A stretch of DNA of 64,000 nt, taken from assembly GCA_963457665.1 (NCBI GenBank), contig OY735212.1, positions 59,181,228 through 59,245,227 on the forward strand, in the 5' to 3' direction. A program made the translations under genes and the position numbers. This document shows positions 23,111-34,593 of the stretch, piece after piece. Below the pieces are notes generated by a model, which was given only the letters and a program-made list of their open reading frames with translations, did no database searches and had not been told where the DNA came from. Position 1 is the stretch's first letter; every line of letters starts with the position of its first letter. Source of the DNA: Thysanoteuthis rhombus (taxonomy: Eukaryota; Mollusca; Cephalopoda; Oegopsida; Thysanoteuthidae).

Positions 23111-24000
23111 TGTTGTAGATGAAGTCAATTGTTTATGAGTGTTAAAATCTGTTATATTAAGAGTTGAAAAAACGCGGTAGGAAATGAAATAAATCTATAT
23201 TAATGCTGACCCAGCAAAAAAAGGTCACAGTTTAGAAGGAGCCTAAATCTTGTCAGTAAAGTTGTGTTCAAATCAATATTGAGTAAAGTTTATTGAGTAA
23301 TATGACCAAGCTTCAGCTGTTGGCTAGACAGCCAAGATATTTTGAGTTTACTATGCTACTAATAATATAATCAAAGTGCGTGGGCATTATATTAGCTAAA
23401 GTACATTAAGTGGCCTTGTATATTTGAATGTATGAATGGGACTCAATGGCCTACCAAAAAGTTCATTGAACCATGCTAATCATCTTGAGATATTATAAAG
23501 TAATTTGTCTTATTCTATAAAGATTTAGCTTGAGGACAAGATAATTTCATAGAATTTTTAATCAAGATATTACCAATTTTCAACTTAATTTCATTACAAA
23601 TTACTTTCTTTTTTGAAATGCCCATCTTTCTTTTCATGTATCTATCTGAAAAACTCAAGCCAATCTCTGAACTAACCAAAGCTAACCTTCAACTGATTCA
23701 AACTAAACCTGAGCTCAACCAAGAAAAATAGAAATTGTGAGAATATTATACACGGAACAGCTTTAAATTTTAAATAAAGATATGTAAAAATATATAGCCC
23801 AACCCTCTATATGACACATAACAATGAAAATATTGAAAAAAAAAGGATATGATCCTGATAGCCGTAATGATAATTAAAAGTTAACTTTTTAATGTCAGAA
23901 GTGAATTCTTTTGTACCTATGACATTTTGTGTAATAGCTATTTCTGTACTGGTGAATGAGACAGAATTTTCCTTCTTCTTATCTACAGGGGGAACAGATT
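23111..24000. other. Spacer, start of the least repetitive region
   Basis: No member of the dispersed families is recognised between 23111 and about 28500, unlike the rest of the window. This stretch itself shows no exon I would support. Confidence 0.4.
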
Positions 24001-24158
24001 AGGTGTGTGACAATCAAAGGGGAACAACCATGATGATGATGATATTAATGATGCTTGCTATTGATATTTCATCTTTCTTTCTCCATTGTTATTATTCTTC
24101 CTTTTTTCCCTCCTTTCCTCTACTCCATACTTTCTTCAATGAAGTAGATTCAAAGTGT

Positions 24159-24427
24159 TCAAGGGTAGATTCCCCCCACCAGCAAATCTTCATTTTGTTG
24201 TTTGGTGGCACCGTACATGCTACTGTTACTGCTTACTACTAAAGCTGTTGCTACCAGCACCAGTACAAATGCTTGAACTACTACTGATGCTGCTGCTGCT
24301 GCTAATGCTGCCGTTGCTCCAAGAGCGGAGAGACAGAGTAGAAGCTGCCGAGCGATCATGGTGAGAAATGGATCAATAGTTACGGTGTTCCAACTGTCCA
24401 TGGCAGCAGAGACAGCAGCTGCAGCCT
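24159..24427 (-). CDS. Possible terminal exon of an unknown host gene
   Basis: A frame open from a good 3' splice site (minus TTCCGTTCTTGCAG, just above 24427) to a TGA at 24159-24161 gives 89 residues: 'EAAAAVSAAMDSWNTVTIDP', a hydrophobic stretch with 'LLLCLSALGATAALAAAAAS' and a second 'VLVLVATALVV', then a polar tail 'YGATKQQNEDLLVGGIYP'. One or two membrane segments or a signal-anchor are possible. It would join in phase to the candidate exon at 24777-24839 (donor after GAAG, forming a glutamate codon). The region is locally GC-richer and has CTG/CAG repeats, which lengthen open frames by chance on both strands, so this remains a weak call. I recognise no family. Confidence 0.3.
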
Positions 24428-24776
24428 CTGCAAGAACGGAATAACGTAACGTTATGGTGAGCCAACCTCACTATGATCATTAAACCACTTGTTTAAAAAT
24501 TCCTCTACTTAGCACTGAAAAGTCTACCATTCAAAATTTATATCGATTTGCACCAGTATTAATGATTGTTTAGATATTTACAGGGAGGATAACGTGTTTG
24601 TGCTGGTCTGCTGTGTTTCCGACCCCACCTTTGCTCATTCCCCCTTTCTGTTCAAAATGGTATGATCCCCCATTCATTCGTTCATGGTATGTTATACCAA
24701 AGTCTGTATCAGGTTGACAATTTCTATCATACGGAAGCTATGTGAAGCAACACTCTAGTAACTGTAGCATCTGTAC

Positions 24777-24839
24777 CTTCTGTGTCTGGATCTGGGCTCT
24801 TACATTTTACATCTACTGTCAAAGTATCCAGTTCTTCAT
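24777..24839 (-). CDS. Possible internal exon, same minus-strand candidate gene
   Basis: 63 bases between an acceptor (minus CTTACTCTTTGTAG) and a donor (GAAG followed by GTACAG). In the phase that fits the next exon it reads 'EELDTLTVDVKCKSPDPDTE'. The acidic composition is unlike the surrounding AT-rich noise. Against it, the plus strand of the same bases also has a good donor (AAAGA then GTAAGTG at 24848) and an open frame, so strand is uncertain. No upstream exon in the right phase was identified. Confidence 0.25.
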
Positions 24840-25486
24840 CTACAAAGAGTAAGTGACATTTTCTTTCTTTTTCTTTGCTTTTCCTATTTACTCAAATTTC
24901 TTCCATCCTACTCTTCATTGTCAATGTTGTCGTCTGTTTTTTGTATCACATGTAGGTACTCTCCTGCTCCTCCTTGCTCTCTATTTTCAGATCTCACAAT
25001 AGCTGTAACCATAACATACATATGTATGTGTGTTAAGGCAAATCTTTAAAAAAAAGATGTATGTGTATAGGTCTGAATAAAAGTAAATATATATATTAGT
25101 GTACATATATGTTGCACCTCCAAAAATCTTCATTTGTATTTGCTTGATAAGGTTACGTTTCATTGATAACAGTCAATGTTTCATTCAATTAGAAATCTAA
25201 CCATGAAAAGAATTGCTAGTGATGTGTAAAGCAGTTGTGCATCTTATCTTGCTAACACCGGGTAGGAAAGATTATTTAATACATGTGTAGGCCAGCTTAT
25301 TGTACTAAGTAAGTGTGCATGTCTTTCATCATGAGCAAAAATGTTAAGACTTGTTTTCAAAGCCAATTATTTTGGGGGAACTGCTAGTTGCCTTGCTCGT
25401 GGCCCTGAACAATAATGCATATGGTCTCGATGAATATCTACCACCATTACATTGAAATATTCCTAACAAATGAGTTTTCATTCCAG

Positions 25487-25817
25487 ACACAAGTATTTGC
25501 CACATCTATTAAATGAGTTCCCTGCATATGGGGGACGGGAAGTATTAAATCAAAATATTCACCTGTTCTTAGAGTACATTTATTTTGTTGCATGATCTCA
25601 CTGATGTATGATTTTTTTTTTGTTTTGATCAATTTATTTATTATTTTATATAACCATTTTTTTCTTTTCTCTTGCTATTTTAGATCTCTCTATTTATAGA
25701 CTCATAAATGTGGGTAAAGCTATATTAAGACTTGAAGATGTCTCTTTAAACTGTTCACCTTTTGCGAGAGATTGGGCAGCAAAAATGATTCACACTTCAG
25801 AATATTACTTGAACTAG
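25487..25817 (+). other. Two exon-like open blocks, plus strand
   Basis: Block 25487-25595 follows an acceptor (TTTTCATTCCAG) and reads 'HKYLPHLLNEFPAYGGREVL' and onward. Block 25684-25817 follows a strong pyrimidine tract and TAG and reads 'DLSIYRLINVGKAILRLEDV' then 'NCSPFARDWAAKMIHTSEYY' up to a TAG, with an AATAAA at 26184. The two do not join in phase with any donor I can find between them, so they may be separate chance frames or parts of different transcripts. Confidence 0.25.
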
Positions 25818-26616
25818 TCTCAATGTAATGTGACTTGACTTAAAAAAATGAAATTAGCTTTTAGAATATATTCTGATTTTTGATAAAAAAAAGAGAGGAA
25901 ATAGAGGTGTATATGCACAAACATAATTTTTTGATTATTTCTAAAATAATCCTCAAACCTTTATAAAAAGTATTTTATAATTATTTTTAGAAACTTAATC
26001 GGAGGTTCCTACAATCAAACTTCATCATTGTAAAAGTTACAAATTAGATTAGATCTCTGATTTTAGTCATTTAGTGACAAGTTCAATATTTCTTAACTTG
26101 CTCAAGGCTTAATGACCCATCTTCAGGGTGATTTAGAGAATCGGAAGAAACCTTCTGTTGCATTGAATATAAATATAAATTGAAATAAAATTATTTATTG
26201 GAATATTTTACAAATAAATTTTGAAATATAAAGCGTTTGTACTTGTCCTATTGTTGTACTCCATCTGCTGACAAGTCATTGGTGTTGCATGTATAAGTTG
26301 TACATACATTGCACTTATCTACTATACTATGTTCTAATCGTGATTGATCTGTGTTGTATTTGTTTATAGAACTTTTTTATCAATAAAAATAAGTTCATCA
26401 GGTTTTCGTAAGGTCTGGATAGAAAATGCTTTTACATTGTTTTAAAGTGCAAACAGAAATAAAAAATGTTTTATTGCATTCATATCATTTCCCTTAACTT
26501 ACAACAAATCTTTGGTGATTTCAAGTACTTTTTGTTTTGAATCCTCATCATTTTATGATTAATTTCAAGCCTCTTACAGAGGCAATGAAATCTTCCATAA
26601 CCTACCTAATGTAATA

Positions 26617-26670
26617 CTAATCAGTTTTTTGCTTTGGTTTTGAAAGTTGTTGCATTTTTTCTGCTCTTCT
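26617..26670 (-). CDS. Likely terminal exon of a minus-strand host gene
   Basis: Begins after a textbook acceptor (minus TTTTGCACATTTTCAG) and reads 'RRAEKMQQLSKPKQKTD' to a TAG stop at 26617. It joins in phase 0 to the exon at 26893-26931 to give '..HVCSPKQRRAEKMQQLSK..'. An AATAAA on the minus strand lies about 145 bases downstream at 26470-26475, fitting a short 3' UTR. The 'R.EKMQQLSKPK' pattern resembles the short repeats of THEG/SPMAP2-type sperm proteins ('R...LAKPK'); with only 30 residues that is a suggestion, not an assignment. Upstream exons were not found in the window. Confidence 0.4.
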   Translation of the reverse strand, partial: RRAEKMQQLSKPKQKTD

Positions 26671-26892
26671 CTGAAAATGTGCAAAAGAAAAGTACATTAC
26701 CTACTCATAACATTATGTTATATACTACTCTGACTTTGAGGCAATAGTATGTCACAAGAAGGTTACTAGTACATCAAATCTGATAAGACTTATACTCAAT
26801 TATGTAGTATGAATACCAAATTGAAAACAACTTTCATTGTTTTATTTTTTCTCAAGAAAAGTGGTTTCTTCTTCACAGACAATCGTGCTTAC

Positions 26893-26931
26893 CTGCTTTG
26901 GAGAGCACACATGGATCATGGATCCAGAAGT
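26893..26931 (-). CDS. Likely 39-bp penultimate exon of the same gene
   Basis: Bounded by an acceptor (minus TTTTCATCCAG) and an almost ideal donor CAG|GTAAGC. Length is a multiple of three and the frame reads 'TSGSMIHVCSPKQ', running in phase into the terminal exon 222 bases downstream. Short exon and short intron are typical of compact invertebrate genes. Signals at both ends make it the best-supported host exon here, but two short exons alone cannot identify the gene. Confidence 0.4.
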
Positions 26932-26980
26932 CTGGATGAAAATTTTTTGTACATTGTAGACACGTTACAATGCAGCTTGA

Positions 26981-27508
26981 TATAATGCGGAATCACTGCT
27001 TGAACATGGACCCCAATTTTCAAAACGTTAAATTTGGCTTTCAAAATACCTAAATACCAATGTAGAAAGACCCCTAAGAAATATTCTGCTCTGGGCCAAT
27101 CAATGTTAAATTCGGCCCTGTCTGAATCAGCTTACACCAACAGTAAAAAGGAAATGAATAAGACAAAAACATTTCATTAGTTAATAAATGAAATTCATTG
27201 CCCTTCTCCCTTTCATCTGTCATATTTTGTCAACGCTCACAACATATGTATCTAAGTTTTGTCAAAATGTAACCTTCTTTTTTATATTTATTTCTGTCTT
27301 CCTGACGGACTACTTTCACCCTATGCCCACCCTGACATTTTTTTTCTTCATGTCTGCTCAAATTACACAAGGGTAATCGAAGAAATTAGAGGTGGGGAGA
27401 TCCCACCACATACAGCCCTCTGGCTCCACCAGTGCAAGTTAAATTCATTAAAACGCTGACTCACTTATAATGCTGTAGGAAATTACGGGCCCCGACTTCC
27501 GCATTATA
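26981..27508. repeat. Possible TIR element (TATAATGCGGAA ends)
   Basis: TATAATGCGGAA at 26981 and its exact reverse complement TTCCGCATTATA ending 27508 bracket 528 bases. No transposase is seen between them. A second TTATAATGC lies at 27469. A non-autonomous Tc1/pogo-like element is one reading; a 12-base match is short enough that chance is possible. Confidence 0.35.
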
Positions 27509-27937
27509 ACAGTTCTAAAGTGTAATAAAGTGGAAATACTGGAAAACATTCAAACATACTCTGTCTTTTGATTATTCAATGTAAATGATACTCAGTATTT
27601 ATACATAACTATTTAATGTTTCTTTTTCTTGATATATCTTCTACTCTGCTTAGGTTGATAAAATAGTGCATGTAAGTAGTTTCATCCTTAGATACTTTGA
27701 AAAGTTAGGCTAGAACTCTTTCACTCATGATTATAGTAAATGCTTAGTAATGCCTCCCATAACAGGTTCTTTCATAGATCCTGTTCTCAAGACTCATTAT
27801 TATAATCCTTAAAGGAATATATTTATAGAAATGCTGTATTGACAGGAACAACAGAAATCAAGTTATTAATGTTCTTATAACTTGATTTCACTTGAATATT
27901 ATTTAGATATTAAACTGATTGTTTACAATTTCTTTAG

Positions 27938-28559
<622 letters not shown>

Positions 28560-28805
28560 CATTTTTTGTTTTTTGAAAATTCCCTCCCTAGATATGTTTT
28601 TATTGGTGGGTTCAATTTTCAATGTAAGTTTTTACTGAATTGGTCACCGGTTTATGCCCACTTGTCTTTTGAAAAGTCCAACTTTTCAGTGATCCAAGAA
28701 AAGGTGAGTTAAGTGAGTTCTTCATTGATCATCCCTTATTCCAATTATTTGATTAATCACCCCCAACACGGCATGTTGCCTAAAGTAGTTGGTTACATGA
28801 TCTTT
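28560..28805 (+). repeat. Family A fragment (core and outer end), plus strand
   Basis: Contains 'GGTTCAATTTTCAATGTAAG', 'TTCTTCATTGATCATCCC', 'CACCCCCAACACGGCATGTT' and 'GGTTACATGATC'. The inner end and the last ~25 bases are missing. Confidence 0.75.
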
Positions 28806-28934
28806 ATTTATTTTATCAAATATCATTTAATGCATTAATTACATCATCATGCAAATTACTTCACGTACTAAAAATTGGTAGGTATATGAAGAATTAGATA
28901 TTATGAGATTTAATGAGTACATAAAATAGCCTAG

Positions 28935-29355
28935 CATTCTAAGGGAAATTATGAATCACCACCATCTGCTGCTTTTTACCTTGAAACTTAAGCAGAGGTA
29001 GTGGTAAAATCAAGCTACCTTGATGAAAATGTACTACTGGTATGGTTTTGATGATAAATTTAGGATTTTTTTTCAAAAACACAGACACAAAATAAGGATC
29101 AATTTGGCAAAAAATTTCATTTTAAATTGAACCCCTTAATCGGAAATCTATTTTGAGGGGATTTCCAAAAAATAAAAATAAAATTTTCCCTACTCATTAA
29201 AGAGAGTGTGTGCGCAAAATTTCAAGTTTTTACTATGAAGAGTAAGGGCTGAGCAAAGCCCAACTTGATACAGTGAAATAAATGCCAGAAGACGTGAATA
29301 ACCTTAACCCAGCAACAGTGATTAAACCTGTCTGCTGCTGGTCATGGTGATTAAT
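28935..29355 (-). repeat. Family D repeat, minus strand
   Basis: Starts with 'CATTCTAAGGGAAATTATGA', continues 'CTGCTGCTTTTTACCTTG', contains the core shared with family A ('CATTTTAAATTGAACCCCTT'), and ends 'AAACCTGTCTGCTGCTGGTC' with GTGATTAATGAA. This is the most complete D copy. Confidence 0.8.
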
Positions 29356-29909
29356 GAACTGCCTTATATGTAGATGGTGTTTTCTGTATCTATAATTCTA
29401 TTTATAACCTGAAATTTGAGCCAAACTATCTGTGCGTTTGGCTAAATGAGAGGCAAAACTTTACCAAATAAGCCTCAACTTTTGCACTTGAACAAATTGA
29501 AATCAATATTGAAGTTATAGTTAATATTATCTATTGTCCAACACCAGTACACAGTCTAGAGTTGACTTTTGGTTCATAGATATAGGTTAGAAAACAGAAA
29601 CTCAAAAACTATAGTTAGATAATTGTCAAAATGTTACACTATTTCCACATGTGTTTTTCATTTATACTGTAGAAGTGAAATCTTTGTATCATGCGACTTT
29701 CTTATCTCATCTTATCCAGGGTTGCCAAATATAGGGACATAGATTAAATGTCTATAATAAAAATATTTTCAAATTGCAAATTGAGCAATTCACATAAAGT
29801 TCTTTTCTGATTTCTGTGCTGATTGTAACTCTATATATGCTAATCTCAACTTCCTGGAACTTGGAAATCAAATGGTATTGCAAAATGGTTTATTGGTACA
29901 TGACTCATT

Positions 29910-29997
29910 AAATGTCTGCTCAGATGGTGTAATGGTTTGTAGGTCTTCTTCAAATGCAGAAGGTTGCATTCCCTGTGCACACAGCAGCTGATTGAAT

Positions 29998-30090
<93 letters not shown>

Positions 30091-30240
30091 TATATTTATA
30101 CATATATGTGTATGATTAGGTTGGATGATATGTATCTGCCATTTTACCAATGGTTGCATCCTCCCAGGATGAAAGCAAGCATGCCTTTGGAAGTAGGAGC
30201 GAGGTGACTATGTGTCTATTCCCACTTGGGGTGACATCAG
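29910..30240 (+). mobile_element. tRNA-derived SINE with embedded microsatellite
   Basis: GCTCAGATGGTGTAATGG matches a polymerase III A box, and GGTTGCATTCCC 40 bases on resembles a B box, in tRNA-like spacing. A (CA)n(TA)n run at 30001-30100 follows, then a conserved-looking 3' body (30110-30240). Related tRNA-like heads occur at 47915-48095 and 48190-48265 on the minus strand, which supports a SINE family rather than a lone tRNA relic. No intact tRNA cloverleaf can be formed. Confidence 0.65.
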
Positions 30241-31324
30241 TCGTGATTTAAAATGAAAAAAACTTTGTCTTCAAAAGTATTTTAGACACATGAAAGAAAT
30301 TCATTCATTAAGTACAAAAGGCTCCAATTTGGTTTGCCTCTACGCTCCATCTTGCATAACAACTAGATATGGATAAAATCAATCACCAAAAAATGCGTTT
30401 TTAATTGGAATGATTTTACAAAAAAATTTAAGATTGATATACTTAGTCTATTGCAATTTAAACTTAAATCTGATGTCATATATAAGTTTTATTTAATCCT
30501 GAATTTGAATTCAACTAAACATTTATATCTAAATCTTTTTATGAATTTTTTTCTGAAATAATCCTCATCAACAAACTCTGTCCAACCCTTTCATAACAAC
30601 TTCTCTTTTCTGCAATTAGACTTTGAAGAAAAATCTGACAAATACTTTTTAATTGAATGAAAAAAAATGCAAAACTATTGGTAATGCTCCTAGATCAGAA
30701 TACTGTATGAGCATCACCTCTCCCAAATGGAAAAAATATATTGCAATATTAGAGAAAAAAAGGAAATGTATAGAATTAAACATAAACATTAAACATTTTG
30801 GTAAAATGTATTAATCTACAATTCAATACTGAGATTGAGCCGGCTTTTTTATTCAAGACAACAGACGGAATGCATACAACAGTATAAAGTTCTACAGTTG
30901 AAAATCGAAATTGGCAAACTCTAAATATATTGTTTTTCTCACTATATTGAAATTGTTTTATTCTCACTAAGACCTCATAGTGAAGAAATGCTATTAGCTG
31001 CCATGGATACTGACGAAGTTGACCTCATCTTTAGTTGCTAGTAGAGTATATTATTGAATTTGTTGTGAAAGGTTAGTTCAAGTTTAATTTGCTGATGCAA
31101 ATGTTACTTAAAGCCTGGTGAGATTGCTGATCAGCATAACCAGTACTTTGGATCAGCAAATGTTTCATATGACAAAAAACAAATCTTCTGAATCTTGATT
31201 CTGTCATTTGATCTCTGCAAAATAGAACTTTCAATATGAGCAGATGATTGATAATTTTTCCTATGGAAATCATTTACTTTCACACACATTCTTAACTTTC
31301 AAGTCAGGTTAAATCTTGTTTTTA
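30241..31324. other. Spacer, nothing firmly recognised
   Basis: A minus block downstream of an acceptor near 31218 (TTCTATTTTGCAG) reads 'RSNDRIKIQKICFLSYETFA' then 'DPKYWLC' before a stop. It has no partner exon and I leave it as a note only. Confidence 0.35.
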
Positions 31325-31665
31325 TATATAGGTTTCTCACAGTTTTTAAGCTGGTCGTGCTGGCTATGTATGAATCACATGTACAGGCCACACCAATGTA
31401 GCTAGAAAGCTGAAAATTTTAAAATTTACACTTTATTATATCTAGAAAAACGTTTCTTTGTCTATCAAAAAATTCCCCCCCAAATATAGTGGGGGTTAAA
31501 TTTGCAATGTAAGTCTATGCTAAATTGATCCTTTGGTTTGTGTCTGCATGTTACTTCTAGAAGTGAAGGCAAGAGATCTAACTTATTCATTGATCACACT
31601 TTTTCAAATTTTTTAATTCATCACTTCCAACATGCTGCCAAAAGTTGTTTTTAGTTTAATACTAC
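31325..31665 (+). repeat. Family A repeat, plus strand, outer end missing
   Basis: 'GGTTTCTCACAGTTTTTAAG', 'CATGTACAGGCCACACCAAT', 'GGGGGTTAAATTTGCAATGT' and 'TTATTCATTGATCACAC' are in the family A order. It stops after 'AACATGCTGCCAAAAGTTG' without the CCAGACCTG end. Confidence 0.8.
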
Positions 31666-31789
31666 TTCTTTGACATTCAGGACTTTCCCTAATTGGTATT
31701 TTGTGGTCAGATTTTTTTTCATTTGATTGGAATTGGGTTTTGTGTTTGATTATGAAGTAAGCATAGTTTGAAGCACTTAGTGAGACTCA

Positions 31790-31985
31790 AGATCATTACT
31801 CTGTAGTAATGATTTACTGAAGCAGCTTGCTAACCACTATGATACAAGATGCTCTCTGTATTTACTAAAACTAGCTTAGTCTGGAAAAGACTACAATAGC
31901 GGGACACACAGTAAGGATCAAACTCACTTTACAGTAATGATGATACGTCAGACTAGCTTGCTAACTACAACAAGATGAAGCACCC
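31790..31985 (-). mobile_element. Possible tRNA-derived SINE remnant
   Basis: Two tRNA-like pieces: 'CTTGCTAACCACTATGATAC' and 'CTTGCTAACTACAACAAGAT' on the plus strand are reverse complements of A-box-like sequences, and GGATCAAACTC near 31915 resembles a reversed B box. Boundaries are uncertain. Confidence 0.4.
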
Positions 31986-32639
31986 TCAGGTTATGAATGA
32001 ATTATGGTACCTCTCTAAACACAGACTATCTGTTCTACAAAAGATTCAGTCAGATGAACATTTGTGAAGTGAATAAATAAACCTTTGGGATTTCGGTAAT
32101 TTGTCCCAAATAGAAGTATCACACCTCTAAAATTGGAATAACAAACTTGTAAATAATATATCATGTATTAATTACTTTCTAAATAAAGTATAGTTATAAA
32201 TAGACAAGTAAATAATGTAATAACTGAATAAATAATCAGATTAGAATTCATCAAATTTCCATCAATCCATCTGCCTAAAAATGAGCGCACGGATGATAGA
32301 TCTAAATCCAGATGATCATAAATGAAATCTAGATGATTCCGGATATTTTTATGAAATTTTATCTCGTTTCTTGCAAACTGAAAATATTCCCCCAAGAGAT
32401 TTTTCTTGGCAAATAGGATCTCTCACTGAGCAAAATTTCATTACAAGAGTCCTTTGCAATAAGAGGGACCACTGTATTTGAATGTCAGGATAGATAGTTG
32501 TAATTTTATTCATTTCTTAGAGAAAGACGTTCCTCAACATGAGTCCTCAACTGACTAAAACAAAGGGTTTTTTCTGTTCTCCAGGTTTTTAATCCAATCA
32601 ATTTTACTGTGAATGTATTTTTGAAGGCCAAACCTGGAG

Positions 32640-32945
32640 TTGACTTGGTTTTTCTACCACAACAAAAACAATCCTCATCAAATTTAGAGGAGAAAAAAAT
32701 AACTTTCCCCTACCAAGATTTGAAATCACAGCAAACTGATTGGTTGTCATGTCTCTTACAAACAGAAATAAACTGACAAGTCATAACTATCTATCAAATT
32801 TTATGAAATACAATAGGGGTTATTTCATTCTAATATATGTACATTTATGAAATAAACCTTTGCCTACCATGATTTGTGATCATTACCAAGTGATTGGTAG
32901 TCAGCTCTCCTACCGACTGAGCCAAACTGACATGTCTTACAAATC
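32640..32945 (-). mobile_element. Two tandem tRNA-derived SINE-like units
   Basis: On the minus strand 32865-32940 reads TTGGCTCAGTCGGTAGGAG (A-box-like) and, 30 bases later, GGTAATGATCACAAATCATG (B-box-like). A diverged second unit lies at 32690-32765. Both are followed by an 'AAATAAACC'-like segment. This is the clearest tRNA-like promoter in the window, but the body is too diverged to fold as a functional tRNA. Confidence 0.55.
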
Positions 32946-33224
32946 AAAAATAATTTATCTTCTAGATACTCAAAGATTTATTTCATTTTAACAAATGAAT
33001 ATATTTACACTAAAAAAATATACATTTTTATATTTTTTCATTCATTGTATATGTGATGCAAATGTTGCAGTAATCATCTTCATCTTCATCCTCATCTGTA
33101 GAAACTGGAGTGGAGTTGACCATGAAGCAGTCAGGCTTGTTTCTCTTGTTATGCTACCCTAGCACCTATATTCATATCAAACAAACAACGAAGGATGATG
33201 AATGGTTCTATCCTTTTTCTATAT

Positions 33225-33560
33225 GTGTGTGCGTGTGTGTGTGCTCCTGCACTTCTGGCCATAACATTTTGTCTACAGACTTGAAAATTAGCATCAGTAC
33301 TCCAATAGACCCATTCAAGAAATTTTTTTTCTTTAGTCCTTTTCCAAGCATTTAGGGGTTAGATGGGTTTATTGATAAAAAAAACAAAAACATCTAGATT
33401 GTTTTTTCATCTACTCTATTTTAGATATTTTCCAATGGAAAACACAGATGATGTCACACATAGAATTTATTCTGACCATTTTTATTCTTCGATGGAATAT
33501 TTTTACATGACTTCAAATTTTGGCGCTACGGTTGTTCAATTATTGACTGCAATAGAGTCT
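33225..33560 (+). repeat. Family C repeat
   Basis: Starts in a TG-rich stretch, then 'CACTTCTGGCCATAACATTT', 'GACTTGAAAATTAGCATCAG', 'AACATCTAGATTG', 'GGAAAACACAGATGATGTCA', 'GAATTTATTCTGACCATTTT', and 'GGCGCTACGGTTGTTCAAT'. The second half matches 49260-49400. The first half is similar to family B. Confidence 0.7.
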
Positions 33561-33945
33561 TTATACTTCTTTATTTAAAATTTCCACACCTGCTTTTAAT
33601 TACTTTTCCTGATTGCAGGTGAGTATAATTAACTGGTACATGTGGGCTCATTGTCAATTATGAGTGTTAGTATGATTCTGATTACAATCATTCTACAATA
33701 CATACTATTTTGAAGAAATATTGATTCTTATTACCTACATACCGTAAGTACTCTATGAACTGGTAATCCTTTCACAGTTTACAAAGATATTCACTGATAT
33801 CACCAGATGATTGCTGTTACATATTTCAATCAAATTTCCTAATTAATACAAAGAAATTTATCAATAAACTCCAATAATTCAGTATTCTTTTAAATTGCAA
33901 TAAATAAGTGATACTTGCTGAGTACAAAATAAGCTGAATAAATAA
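33561..33945. other. Spacer, nothing recognised
   Basis: AT-rich sequence without recognised features. Confidence 0.4.
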
Positions 33946-34370
33946 ACTGTCAACTTTAGTTTCTCTGAGTTTTTTAGCTAATCTGGCTGGCTGGCTATGT
34001 GTGCATCATGCGTACAGGTCACACAAATATAGCTGGAGGGCTGAAAATTCAAACATTCACTCTTTGTTATGTCTAAAAAAACTTTTTTTTTCGTTTTTTT
34101 TTAATCCACCCCCAAAGTGAGTTTTCAGGGGGGTGTTCAGTTTGCAATAAAGGTTTAATTTTGATTGATTCCTTTGTTTGTCATTTTTGTTTTTTGACAA
34201 TTAGAGACTTTTTTTTTTAGCAATTATTACTGAAAAAAGATGAAAGAATTAACTTATTCATTGATCACTCCTCTTTTCAATTTTTTTATTGATTCTCCCC
34301 AACATGGTGTGCTGCCAAAAGACATTGGTTGCATGATAGTTTCTATTGAGAGACTTCCCAGACCTGTTTC
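33946..34370 (+). repeat. Family A repeat, plus strand
   Basis: AAACTGTCAACTTTAGTTTC at the left, GGCTGGCTGGCTATGTGTGC, 'GGGGGGTGTTCAGTTTGCAA', 'CCCAACATGGTGTGCTGCC' and a right end CTTCCCAGACCTGTTTCT. One of the longer copies. Confidence 0.85.
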
Positions 34371-34593
34371 TTTTTTTCAAAGTCATTGATTAGGCAATAA
34401 ATATTAAATAGACATAATTACTTTCTTTGGGATTTTTCTTAACAAACTAATTTGAGTCAGGTCAAAGTTTTCCCCAAAGAATAAACTGCCATTCATATTT
34501 TTAACATTATGATATTTGATACACTTGTTTGTAATACAACTAATGGAACTTCCATTTCCTTGGAAAAAAGTTTTCTCTTTTTTTAGTTTAGAG

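Noticed and set aside
24155-24364. Plus-strand leucine-rich frame at the CTG repeat
   Set aside because: Explained by a trinucleotide-rich segment; the minus frame has the better splice acceptor and phase, although both remain uncertain.
32440-32475. Tigger/pogo-like terminal sequence (GAGGGACCACTGTA)
   Set aside because: One end only; no matching inverted end or transposase found.
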